A stretch of 64,000 nucleotides of DNA from Dehalococcoidales bacterium (GTDB taxonomy: Bacteria; Chloroflexota; Dehalococcoidia; Dehalococcoidales; UBA2162), in NCBI GenBank assembly GCA_030690265.1, contig JAUYHA010000071.1, positions 1-64,000 on the forward strand. Reading direction: 5' to 3'. Shown here piece after piece: positions 8,694 to 16,588 of the stretch. Below the pieces are notes generated by a model, which was not told the origin of the DNA, made no database searches, and worked only from the letters and a program-made list of their open reading frames with translations. The translations under genes were made by a program, and so were the position numbers. Position 1 is the stretch's first letter; each line of letters opens with the position of its first letter.

Positions 8694-9096
8694 AGCCAAC
8701 CTCATCAAGACTAAGATTATCTTTTTGCCTCCGTAATAGCGCTTTGCCAACGATTTCCTTCAGTGCACCAGGTCTAACCGGCTTGGAAAGGTAAGCATCA
8801 CAGCCGGACTCAATCACCCTCTCCCTATCCCTCTTCATAGCATAGGCAGTCACAGCGATAATGGGAGTATGCCGGAAAGCTGGATTTTGCCTGAGCTTCA
8901 TGGTCACCTCAAGCCCATTCATTTTGGGGAGCTTAATATCCATTAAGATAAGGTCGGGCTGCTCGCTCACTGCCACCCTCAACGCCTCCTCCCCGTCAGT
9001 CGCCTTGAGCAAAGTATAATCACCTCCCCTGAGGATAATCTGAAACAGCCTCATATTCCGGGGGTTATCTTCAACAATCAGTATCTTCTTTTTCAC
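8686..9096 (-). CDS. Stand-alone receiver-domain response regulator (CheY/DivK-like)
   Basis: About 136 residues if begun at GTG 9094-9096 (MKKKILIVEDNPRNM). The track start at 9126 would add 10 residues and overlap the kinase further. It has only a receiver: acidic pair in VEDN, phospho-Asp in DLILMDIKLPKMNG, Thr in IIAVTAYAM and Lys in YLSKPVRPG. There is no output domain, so it probably acts by protein contact or as a phosphate relay or sink between the kinase and the winged-helix regulator. Its 5-prime end overlaps the kinase gene and its stop overlaps the next regulator, implying coupled translation. Confidence 0.9.
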   Translation of the reverse strand: MKKKILIVEDNPRNMRLFQIILRGGDYTLLKATDGEEALRVAVSEQPDLILMDIKLPKMNGLEVTMKLRQNPAFRHTPIIAVTAYAMKRDRERVIESGCDAYLSKPVRPGALKEIVGKALLRRQKDNLSLDEVGCD

Positions 9097-10966
9097 TACC
9101 TGGTTCTCCCGGATTTCTGAAATCACCGTTTGTCAGCGGAAGAGTGAAGTTAAATTGGCTCCCCCTGCCATACTCACTCTCCACCCAGACCCGTCCCCCA
9201 TGCTTTTCTATGAGTTGTTTTACCACCGTTAGCCCCAGCCCGGTGCCACCCCTTTCTCTAACCAATGGCTCTTCAAGCCGAATAAAAGGCTCAAATATCC
9301 GCTCCTGGTCTTCCTTTTTGATGCCAATCCCATTGTCAATCACACTCACCCGGCACCAATCACCCACCCTGACAGCCTCAACCTTCAGTTTACCTTCATC
9401 AGGGGTAAACTTGGAGGCATTATCCACCAGATTGAGCAGCACCTGGGCTAAGTTACCTTCATCAGCATAGACTAAGGGTAAACAGCTTTCTACATCAACA
9501 TCAAGGCTCTGCTTCCTCGGGGACAGTATCGGCATCACGGTTCTGGTTAGCGAGGCAATGAGCCTTTCCAGAGCTACCTTTCCCGACTTTAGTTCGACTT
9601 TACCGGATTCTATCCTGGACAGGTCAAGAACATCATTAACCAGACTCAACAGGTGTTGACCGCTATTCAAGATATCATTAAGGCACTGTTTTTGTTCCTG
9701 GTCAATCTTTCCCGATAGCTCATCAATCATCAACTCAGCAAAGCCGATAATGACATTGAGAGGGCTGCGCAGTTCATGAGACATATTAGCCATGAATTCT
9801 GACTTGCGCTGGTTCGCTTTCTCCACTTCCCGCCGCTGTGCTGTTAGTTCTTCAGCCTTCGACTGAAGGTCTTTCGTCTGGGCATCAAGCAGCTCGTTCT
9901 TCCTTTTCAGCATATTACTTGAGCGCTCCAGTGTTTCCACCATCACATTGAGGGCAACTCCAAGCTTTGACAACTCGTCCTTCCCGGATATCGGTACCCG
10001 TACTGAGAGGTCACCACTGGTGCCAATACTGCTGACTCCCCGGCTCAAGCGGGTCAGCCGGGATAGAACCTGCCTGTCCAGGAACAAGAGCGCCGTTACA
10101 CCAAGTACGGCGCCAACAGCCAGCAACGATAAAATAAAATAGGCAAGGGTATCCTGACCCTGCGCGTATATATCTCTGGGCATGTCCACTCTCATCAAGA
10201 GAACCGGCTTATCATAGATATCTCTCATCAGCGCATAACCGGCAACAGACTGCTTGCCCAGAGGACGGATAAGAACCGGTATTTCTTCGGAAAGAAATGG
10301 CACCAGTGTTTGAAAATCGCCTGGTGCTGGCGAACGGTCGTAGCGATATATGGTTAAGGGTAGACGAGTTTGCCCGCTCAAGCGTTCTATTTCGCTGGAG
10401 TCCAGATAACGACCGAGAATAAGTGCCCCCCGAACCGGGCCCTCATCCTCACTGGTGAGTATGGGAGCTGAGACAATAAGCATAGGATTTTCCGGGAGAA
10501 GAATAATCCCTCTGACAATGCTCTCCGGGTCGGAGTGGCTGACGAGAAGACCGCCGGGAGGGAGATAGCTCAGTAAGCTTTCAGGGACAGTCATCTCTTC
10601 CTCATTCTGTAAGTCAAACGCCTTGCCGTGGACCATCTGACCGGAAGAATTAACAAACAGCATAAGGTTAAGCCTTAACTCAGTGAAAGTATCATCAACC
10701 AGGTTCGTCTGAATATAATCCTGGTTGACATCCTCAACGAAGGCATAAGTATCATCCCATGATGCCCAGTCACTGGTTAGTGATTTCAGGGTAAGAAGGT
10801 CGTTAGACAAAGCATTTAATGCCTGCTCAACATTCTGACGGGTGCGTTGCTCCTCCAGCCGGGCGAAGCTCCGCATCAAAAGAGTCTGCGAGATAATATA
10901 CAAAATAATGATTAAGGCAAGGAAAACTATGCCTACAGTCAACAATGTCTTGCTGCGTAATGTCAT
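9071..10966 (-). CDS. Membrane sensor histidine kinase (CHASE4-like, HAMP, HisKA, HATPase)
   Basis: 631 residues. TM helix at about 8-30, an extracytoplasmic region of roughly 240 residues containing WASWDDTYAF, a CHASE4-type signature, then a second TM at about 274-296. A HAMP region (about 297-350), a coiled coil, and the HisKA box ANMSHELRSPLNV with the phospho-His at 397 follow. The catalytic ATPase region has N box LVDNASKF, VIDNGIGI and GGTGLGLTVVKQL. The ligand is unknown. It is the first gene of a three-gene signalling operon with overlapping reading frames. Confidence 0.94.
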   Translation of the reverse strand: MTLRSKTLLTVGIVFLALIIILYIISQTLLMRSFARLEEQRTRQNVEQALNALSNDLLTLKSLTSDWASWDDTYAFVEDVNQDYIQTNLVDDTFTELRLNLMLFVNSSGQMVHGKAFDLQNEEEMTVPESLLSYLPPGGLLVSHSDPESIVRGIILLPENPMLIVSAPILTSEDEGPVRGALILGRYLDSSEIERLSGQTRLPLTIYRYDRSPAPGDFQTLVPFLSEEIPVLIRPLGKQSVAGYALMRDIYDKPVLLMRVDMPRDIYAQGQDTLAYFILSLLAVGAVLGVTALLFLDRQVLSRLTRLSRGVSSIGTSGDLSVRVPISGKDELSKLGVALNVMVETLERSSNMLKRKNELLDAQTKDLQSKAEELTAQRREVEKANQRKSEFMANMSHELRSPLNVIIGFAELMIDELSGKIDQEQKQCLNDILNSGQHLLSLVNDVLDLSRIESGKVELKSGKVALERLIASLTRTVMPILSPRKQSLDVDVESCLPLVYADEGNLAQVLLNLVDNASKFTPDEGKLKVEAVRVGDWCRVSVIDNGIGIKKEDQERIFEPFIRLEEPLVRERGGTGLGLTVVKQLIEKHGGRVWVESEYGRGSQFNFTLPLTNGDFRNPGEPGSEKEDTDC

Positions 10967-11192
10967 ATCTCTTCCCTGTTAAGCCTGATTATGATACAGG
11001 ACTCAAACCTCCAAACAAACAGCTTCAATGCCAATTGTATCATAAAAGCAACAAATTTGCCAGAAGGCAACATATTATAGTAAATAAACGGGAAAAGGCA
11101 AATATAAGGGCAGAAACCTGTCATTACTGTCAGACAAAAACTGGAGCGGGCATTCAACGGGGCGAAAAGCCAACCGGGGCTGAGAAGATAAC
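10967..11192. other. Intergenic, no feature seen
   Basis: Between the kinase start and the MITE. The two ORFs here (about 64 and 83 codons) have no ribosome site and no protein-like composition. The promoter of the kinase operon probably lies here but no clear boxes stand out. Confidence 0.4.
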
Positions 11193-11371
11193 CTAGTGTA
11201 GTGCATCTTACGCTTCGTTATTTTCGGTTAACTATACCGACGAAAGTCGGTATCCAGACGTGTAGGCTCATCCGGTATCGCCTGGATTCCGGCTGGAGTT
11301 TATCCCGTACCTGATACGGGGCCGGAATTGGGGGGGCTGTAGCTAACGTTATTTTGAAGACACTACACTAG
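11193..11371. mobile_element. 179-bp MITE with perfect 11-bp inverted ends
   Basis: CTAGTGTAGTG at 11193-11203 is the exact reverse complement of CACTACACTAG at 11361-11371. The outermost TA on each side would fit a TA target duplication as made by IS630/Tc1-mariner transposases (inference). The interior holds a family D repeat (CCTGGATTCCGGCTGGAG, TATCCCGTACCTGATACGGG) and no gene. Confidence 0.75.
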
Positions 11372-11524
11372 CATTTTTTACCATATATGTGAATATAATT
11401 GCAAGTATTATTATTTTAAATATTATGCGTGGATTACCAAAAAACACTTTATTATCTACGCTTAATTTAGCTCAAAATGACCCATTGGTTATCCCTTATG
11501 GCCTGAATTTTATACTTATGGGTA

Positions 11525-11551
11525 TTGACATATGGTAAAACGTGCTATATT
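11525..11551 (+). promoter_or_regulatory. Candidate sigma-70 promoter for the 11657 gene
   Basis: TTGACA at 11525-11530 and TATATT at 11546-11551, spacer 15 bases, which is shorter than ideal. It lies about 105 bases before the start codon in an AT-rich region. Confidence 0.4.
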
Positions 11552-11656
11552 CTTCCAGTTACAGGATACACTATGTCTGAGTTGGTCTATTAAAAACCTG
11601 AAATTATTATCATTTAAATCCAGTCTGGTCAAGAGTAAATATATGGAGCAGCTGCT

Positions 11657-12010
11657 ATGGTATATTCTATAAAGGATTTGTTAAAAAAGGCATCCAGTGT
11701 TTTTAGCCTTATTAATTTATCAGCTGACAAAGCCTGGCCGGCAGGTGTATTAAATCAGCTTGAGGTCGAGTATCATTTAAAACCGGAAGATATGTTGCGA
11801 CTTGGCTATCTGAAATACCGGATGAAGGGAATGAGAAAAGGGTTTTATTCTCTCTATATATATGACAGGCTGGCAGCTCGAGACAGACAACGCCTGGTGA
11901 GGGATGTTAAGGATATCAATAATTCCTCTGACCTTCTTTTGTTCCGGGGAAGTGTGTCAGGGGATGGTGTTATTCAACTCAGTTGGGTAAATGGAAGCGG
12001 AAACAACTGA
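11657..12010 (+). CDS. Conserved-looking hypothetical protein, 117 aa
   Basis: Not recognised. Begins MVYSIKDLLKKASSVFSLIN. The start is ATG with GGAG eight bases upstream. Soluble, mixed alpha/beta composition, no signal peptide or metal motif. A basic stretch (YRMKGMRKGFYSL) sits mid-protein and the end is beta-rich. Preceded by a candidate TTGACA promoter. It converges on the histidine kinase at 12019, only eight bases separating the two stops, with no terminator between them. Coding status is supported by the ribosome site and even composition rather than homology. Confidence 0.65.
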   Translation: MVYSIKDLLKKASSVFSLINLSADKAWPAGVLNQLEVEYHLKPEDMLRLGYLKYRMKGMRKGFYSLYIYDRLAARDRQRLVRDVKDINNSSDLLLFRGSVSGDGVIQLSWVNGSGNN

Positions 12011-12018
12011 GTAATTAC

Positions 12019-13425
12019 TCAAACATTGAAGAAGATTGAAGAAGAAGGTAATCTCACTATAAATTTTGCTCCTTCACCGGGCTGGCTTTCGGCAATGATT
12101 GTGCCACTGTGAGCCAGGGCTATTTCTCTGGCAATAGCCAGGCCGAGTCCAACCCCGGTCCTGACCCCGGTAATTTGATAAAACCTCTCAAAGACGTAGG
12201 ATAGTTGTTCCGGAGGTATTCCAGGACCGCTATCGGTTACGCTAATTTCAACATAGTCACCATTTATGCTATCGGAGACCTGGACGTTGCCTCCGGAGGG
12301 GGTATTCTTGATGGCGTTGTCCAGCAGATTTCCGATTAGTTCTTCCAGGCGGCCGAATTCGCCCATTATACGCGCTTTGTTTCCGTGTTTAACCTCAAGC
12401 ACGACACCCTTTTTTTGTGCTTGCAGGCTGAAAACATCGGTACAATGGCTCAAGAGTTCATGAATATCTACGGGTTCATAAGCTATTTTAATCTGGCCGG
12501 ATTGCATGCGGGCAAGCTCGAGAAGCTCGTCCACCTGCCGTCTCATCCTGGTTGATTCATCATTGATAATCCTTGCCGCCTTCAACCTGGTATCTTCATC
12601 GCTGGCGGTGCCATCTATCAGTGCCTGGGCAAACCCCTGGATTGATGTAATCGGAGTTTTCAATTCGTGAGATACGTCAGCGACGAAATGGCGTAACTGC
12701 ATCTGGGACTGCTTTACTTTATCAGCCATGTCATTAAAGTTTTTTGCCAGGTTACCGAATTCCTTTGGGCTTCTGACGGGTATTTTCTTATCGTACTCAC
12801 CACGGGCAATCCTCTGGGCAGCGCTGGTTACCTCTTCCAGGGGACGGTACACAGAACGGGCGAAGAAAAAAGCCAGCACCAGCGAAATGGATAAAGCCGT
12901 CACTCCGGCAAGCAGCAACGGCCGGAAGAGACTTGCCATTATAGCCATCGATTCCGTCTGCGGGACGGCCAGGATTAGAGTATCTACCCTGGATGCCAGC
13001 GAAGTAGCTATTCTGACCAGAGGATAGGCGGCGAAAAGATATACCGTACCGCCGGAAGTCTCAAACTTGCCCTGGGTCGGCATGGTAAGATTTTGTGGAA
13101 GACCGGAAGTGACCTGTATCTGCTCGTGATTGGATGATGGTGCAATTTGCCTGGCAATGTTGCCACTGCTGTCAGTCAGGAGGATAAAGACACTATTCTT
13201 TTCTGCCTGTTCCTGGAGACTGGACCATAAGTCCCTCGCTGTTACCTGGCCCGCGACAAGCGACCTGACCTGTACCGAGATAGGACGTGCCATGCTATCG
13301 AGGCGCTCCATTGTCAATCGGTCACGGTAACCCTGCAACAGCACGGTCATCAGCATTGCTACCAGGCCAAGACAGACAAGTACAATCAGGGTGTAGGTGG
13401 TAAACAAGCGCGTTCGGAAGCTCAT
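12019..13425 (-). CDS. Membrane sensor histidine kinase (HAMP, HisKA, HATPase)
   Basis: 468 residues, PhoR/BaeS-like layout. TM1 about 10-30, an extracytoplasmic loop of about 135 residues, TM2 about 168-190, HAMP about 190-243 (SVYRPLEEVTSAAQRIARGEY), HisKA box FVADVSHELKTPITS with phospho-His at 253, N box NLLDNAIKNT, VTDSGPGIPP and GVGLGLAIAREI. Its ATG overlaps the stop of the preceding response regulator in ATGA, so the pair is translationally coupled. Probably phosphorylates that regulator. Signal unknown. Confidence 0.95.
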   Translation of the reverse strand: MSFRTRLFTTYTLIVLVCLGLVAMLMTVLLQGYRDRLTMERLDSMARPISVQVRSLVAGQVTARDLWSSLQEQAEKNSVFILLTDSSGNIARQIAPSSNHEQIQVTSGLPQNLTMPTQGKFETSGGTVYLFAAYPLVRIATSLASRVDTLILAVPQTESMAIMASLFRPLLLAGVTALSISLVLAFFFARSVYRPLEEVTSAAQRIARGEYDKKIPVRSPKEFGNLAKNFNDMADKVKQSQMQLRHFVADVSHELKTPITSIQGFAQALIDGTASDEDTRLKAARIINDESTRMRRQVDELLELARMQSGQIKIAYEPVDIHELLSHCTDVFSLQAQKKGVVLEVKHGNKARIMGEFGRLEELIGNLLDNAIKNTPSGGNVQVSDSINGDYVEISVTDSGPGIPPEQLSYVFERFYQITGVRTGVGLGLAIAREIALAHSGTIIAESQPGEGAKFIVRLPSSSIFFNV

Positions 13426-14105
13426 CCGGTGCTCCTTGCCGGGGACATCTTGTAACCGGTACCACGGAATGTCTCTATGCTCACATCTGAGGCGGAGAGT
13501 TTGTCTCGCAGATTCTTAACGTGAACGTCGACAGTGCGTGTTTCGCCATAGTAATCATAACCCCAGACTATTTCCAGCAGTTTCTCCCGGCTCAATACTA
13601 TGCCGATGTTCTGAGCGAAGGCAGCCAGCAGGTCAAACTCCTTGACTCTCAATGCTACAGGTTTGCCCGCTACGGTTACTTCACGTGCCGGTAGGTCTAT
13701 GCGGAGGTTACCGATTTCCATCATCTCTCGCGGCGTGGCTCCCGTTTGATACCTCCGGAGTACCGCCTTAACTCTGGCTGCCAGCTCCCTGGGATTAAAC
13801 GGCTTGGTCAGGTAGTCATCGGCACCCAGCTCCAGGCCGATTATTTTATCAACATCTTCTTTGCGGGCGGTGAGCATAAGTATCGGTATGGCGCTTTTTG
13901 CTCTTATCTGACGGCACACCTCAAAACCATCGATATCCGGAAGCATCAGGTCAAGGATGATAAGGTCGGGGTTTACTGATTTTTGCTTTGAAATAGCTTC
14001 CCGGCCGTTAGCGGCGCTCTCTACTTTATAGCCGTCACGCTCGAGGTAGAGTCGGGCTAACTCGATGATATTTGATTCATCGTCCACAACAAGAATAGTC
14101 TGCAT
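13422..14105 (-). CDS. OmpR/PhoB-family response regulator
   Basis: 227 residues. Receiver domain (1-118) with VVDDE, phospho-Asp in DLIILDLMLPDIDG, Thr in PILMLTARKED and Lys in YLTKPFNPREL. Winged helix (about 128-225) with LRVKEFDLLAAFAQN and TVDVHVKNLRDKL. ATG start. Four-base overlap with its cognate kinase downstream. This is the ordinary regulator-kinase order, unlike the kinase-first operon at 7989-10966. Targets unknown. Confidence 0.95.
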   Translation of the reverse strand: MQTILVVDDESNIIELARLYLERDGYKVESAANGREAISKQKSVNPDLIILDLMLPDIDGFEVCRQIRAKSAIPILMLTARKEDVDKIIGLELGADDYLTKPFNPRELAARVKAVLRRYQTGATPREMMEIGNLRIDLPAREVTVAGKPVALRVKEFDLLAAFAQNIGIVLSREKLLEIVWGYDYYGETRTVDVHVKNLRDKLSASDVSIETFRGTGYKMSPARSTG

Positions 14106-14189
14106 CTCAATTCCAGAGCGAATGTTCTTGTGCCATTATACCAGAGTCCGGTCTGATTCCTACATTTTGCATCAATAGTTACTACAATT

Positions 14190-14333
14190 TGTCATTGCGA
14201 GAAGTCTTTCCTTGGAAGGACGACGAAGCAGTCCTTTCCCCCATGTCATTGCGAGGAACGCTAGTGACGAAGCAATCTAATAAAATATTCTAGAGAGTGC
14301 CACGCCCCGATGAAATCGGGGCTCGCAATGACA
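14190..14333. repeat. CATTGCGAG repeat (family A)
   Basis: TGTCATTGCGAG at the left and CTCGCAATGACA at the right. Contains GAAGCAATCTA, a second internal CATTGCGAGGAACG and a CCCCGAT-GAAA-TCGGGG hairpin. Fills most of the 312-base gap between the response regulator and the secreted protein. Confidence 0.85.
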
Positions 14334-14417
14334 GGATAGTTACCTGGAGAATTACCTGGAGGTAGATTGGATATGTTGCTTCGACTACCTCCAGGCAATT
14401 CCCTCCTGCGACAGGTA

Positions 14418-15317
14418 TTAATGGGTGGTGCTGCTGCTGCTGCTGCTGCTGATTCCGGGTCTGGTGGCTGGTCTTGCCTGAGATTCCGGTTCGGGCTCAG
14501 GGAGAATCACGATAGGTTTCCTGGCGGGGGAGAATCCCTCCTTCCTGGTCACCAGAAGATAACCACCGGCTTTCTCAAAGGCATATTTTACCTTTCCGGC
14601 CCCGTTGGTGGTGCCGAGGAAAATACCGTAAGTATTGACGGCTTCTTCAAGAGCGGCATCAATTTCAGACTTGTCGCCGCTTTCCCTGATACTGGCTATT
14701 CGCTCCTTCAGGGCTGCTGCGTCTTCCCGGGTAAATGCCCAGACACCGGCGTCTTTAACCGGGTCTTCGGTACCCCTCTGGAAAACAGTTATGGTTATAT
14801 TCTCATCAACCTGGGCTTTCGGCGGAGCATCTATTGCCAGAGCTGGCAAGTGCATACCGACCGCAATCGGTCTGGAGTCCGGTACGTACCCTCCTAATAT
14901 GGCTACGAGGACATAACGTCCTGAGGTCTCAAACGAATACCAGACCTTTCCTTCGCTATTAGTTCTGGCGATAAAGGTACCATGTATGCCTAACATGTTT
15001 TCGTATTCGGCAACGCTGGTATCAGGATTAGCGTTACGTTTCGCCTTTGCCATCTCCTGTCTCAGGTTCTCGGCTTCTTCTCTGGTCACCAGCCAAACAC
15101 CGGCACCCTCAACCGGCTCCTGGTCAGAGCATTGAAAAACAGTTATGGATATCTGCGTGTTGATGGGTGTTGCTAAAGGTGCGACAATAGCCAGTCCGTC
15201 ACGGGGTGGGGTAGTATTTTCCTCACTATCTCCGGTCTGGGCAAACGCTGCAACCGGACTGACAATCATGCCGAGAAGTGCCACAGCAAACAGGGTTATA
15301 ATTGACCATTTTCTCAT
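14418..15317 (-). CDS. Secreted protein with two tandem homologous domains and a serine tail
   Basis: 299 residues. The N-terminus MRKWSIITLFAVALLGM and VAAFAQ is a Sec signal peptide with likely cleavage after AFA. Two repeats follow (about 55-160 and 165-275), each built as ITVFQ ... PV(E/K)(G/D)AGVW ... TRE(E/D)A, then a helical stretch, then a GK(V)(W/K)Y-F segment and a GGY(V/L)LV strand. They look like beta-sandwich or carboxypeptidase-regulatory-like domains. The C-terminus is seven serines from an AGC microsatellite, then TTH. No anchor is seen. Export and surface role are inferred; the family is not recognised. Confidence 0.82.
   Translation of the reverse strand: MRKWSIITLFAVALLGMIVSPVAAFAQTGDSEENTTPPRDGLAIVAPLATPINTQISITVFQCSDQEPVEGAGVWLVTREEAENLRQEMAKAKRNANPDTSVAEYENMLGIHGTFIARTNSEGKVWYSFETSGRYVLVAILGGYVPDSRPIAVGMHLPALAIDAPPKAQVDENITITVFQRGTEDPVKDAGVWAFTREDAAALKERIASIRESGDKSEIDAALEEAVNTYGIFLGTTNGAGKVKYAFEKAGGYLLVTRKEGFSPARKPIVILPEPEPESQARPATRPGISSSSSSSTTH
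14430..14450 (-). repeat. Trinucleotide microsatellite (7 x AGC) inside the coding region
   Basis: Seven uninterrupted GCT units (AGC on the coding strand) encode a Ser7 tail just before the stop codon. Copy number could vary by slippage without changing the frame. Confidence 0.9.
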
Positions 15318-15603
15318 TTTTGTTTTACCTCCTGAATTTTTTGACTGAAGCCAGCGTCAATGACCGGGGCCCCTCAATCATTTGCTGCTAAACTTAAGTC
15401 TTATACTTATTAAAGAGTGCGATTGTTATCCCGGTTTTATCGCTGTGTAAATTCTCCGTAAAATTATTGAGCCGCAGATAACAGCTTGCTGGGGGGAGGA
15501 AAGCGGTTCGCCGCCAGGCGAAGCAAACATCAATCTTTTTTAAAGATAACAATGAATTTTCTGAAGGTTGACCCCATCTACTGTATCTCCTTCCCCTAAA
15601 ATG

Positions 15604-15930
15604 AGCTTTGTATCAAAAGTGAGTTCCTCCTTGTCACCCTGAGCACATTCGCTCCGTTCACTCTGACGATAATCGGAACGAGTTCACTCTGACCTCGGTC
15701 TGAACTCGGTCTGAAGACGATAACCTGCTCCGAGCTTGTCGAGGCAAGTCGGAACGAGCTCAGTGTAAACTCAGCGAAGGGTATCGGTGTGGTGGGAACT
15801 AGCGATTCACCACCAGCCCCACGACCAGATTCTTTGTCGCTTCACTCTGACGAATAACACGATACCGCTTCTCGTTACAGGTAATCGGAACGAGTTCGCT
15901 CCTCAGAATGACATTTGATATAAGACCCCT
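15604..15930. mobile_element. MITE-like repeat with GGTCTTGTATCAAA ends (family B)
   Basis: The left end CTTTGTATCAAAAG and right end TTTGATATAAGACCCC are inverted relatives of the ends of the copy at 29101-29372. The interiors share long stretches, including CTCCGAGCTTGTCGAGGCAA and GCGATTCACCACCAGCCCCA. No gene inside. Together with the next element it fills the 15318-16285 gap. Confidence 0.7.
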
Positions 15931-15956
15931 AACATGGGAAGGGGAAGAAAAGGAAA

Positions 15957-16100
15957 GGCTGTCCGAAAACAAGGAATCCCTTATTTGTCATTCCGTGCTT
16001 GACACGGAATCCAGAAGTGGTGATGAGGTAGTCTGGATTCTGGCTCCCGTATCAGGTACGGGACAGGCTTCGCCAGAATGACATTTTCGAACAACCTTAA
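15957..16100. mobile_element. MITE-like repeat with GGCTGTCCGAAAA-type ends (family C)
   Basis: Left GGCTGTCCGAAAAC and right ATTTTCGAACAACC are imperfect inverted ends. Inside lies a family D unit: CCGTGCTTGACACGGAATCC and the palindrome-like CCCGTATCAGGTACGGG. It is followed at 16101-16150 by a family E arm (CTCCCGTGGGAGAGGGGG). Confidence 0.55.
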
Positions 16101-16194
16101 AACATTTCCCCTTCTCCCGTGGGAGAGGGGGATAAAGGGGGTGAGGGCAAAGGGTGCAGGGAGCGCATGAAAAAGTATTGACTGAGGCTGGGCG

Positions 16195-16230
16195 GTACGT
16201 AAGCCCCCCAGCTTGCTGGGGGCACGTTAC
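16195..16230. other. Strong GC-rich hairpin upstream of a small membrane gene
   Basis: GCCCCCCAGC and GCTGGGGGC pair almost perfectly around a TT centre. Flanking GTACGT and ACGTTAC extend the symmetry. It lies 55 bases before the ATG at 16286. It could be a leader structure, a terminator without a T-run, or a repeat end. Confidence 0.4.
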
Positions 16231-16285
16231 TTGGGGTAGAAAGAGCGCAGAGGTTAGATTGCCGTTTGATGCTTTTAGGGGTATT

Positions 16286-16468
16286 ATGGGTACGGAAGAA
16301 TCGGAATCCGGGGGAAGGCTTTTGTTAAAGGAATTCGTGTTTTATTCAGTTGCCGCCGGTGTTATTGGTTTGATAGCCCAGCTTGCCGGGGCTAGCCTTC
16401 CCGTAATTCTGTTTTCGTCTTTGCTGGTCCCTCCTGTTTTCCTGCTTATAGTCAGAATTCTCCGCTAA
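16286..16468 (+). CDS. Small membrane protein, 60 aa
   Basis: Begun at the internal ATG 16286-16288, which has AGGGG at the right distance. The longer GTG/TTG start at 16154 runs through repeat sequence and is rejected. After a short charged N-terminus (MGTEESESGG) there are two TM helices (about 14-33 and 37-57) ending in RILR. Not recognised. Small two-helix proteins of this kind often lie beside unrelated genes, and nothing here hints at a partner. Confidence 0.55.
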   Translation: MGTEESESGGRLLLKEFVFYSVAAGVIGLIAQLAGASLPVILFSSLLVPPVFLLIVRILR

Positions 16469-16588
16469 GGCTTGATAGACGGCTTTTCCCTTGCTAAAAA
16501 GGAATGCGGGTAATCCCGGCCTGGAAAACAGGAAAGAGCGAACACGGGGTGAGCTTTTAGGCAGGATGCGGGGAAGTACTGCCCAGGA

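Noticed and set aside
10945-11196. Plus ORF, with a minus ORF at 10963-11157
   Set aside because: No ribosome site, ends at the MITE border, no protein-like pattern.
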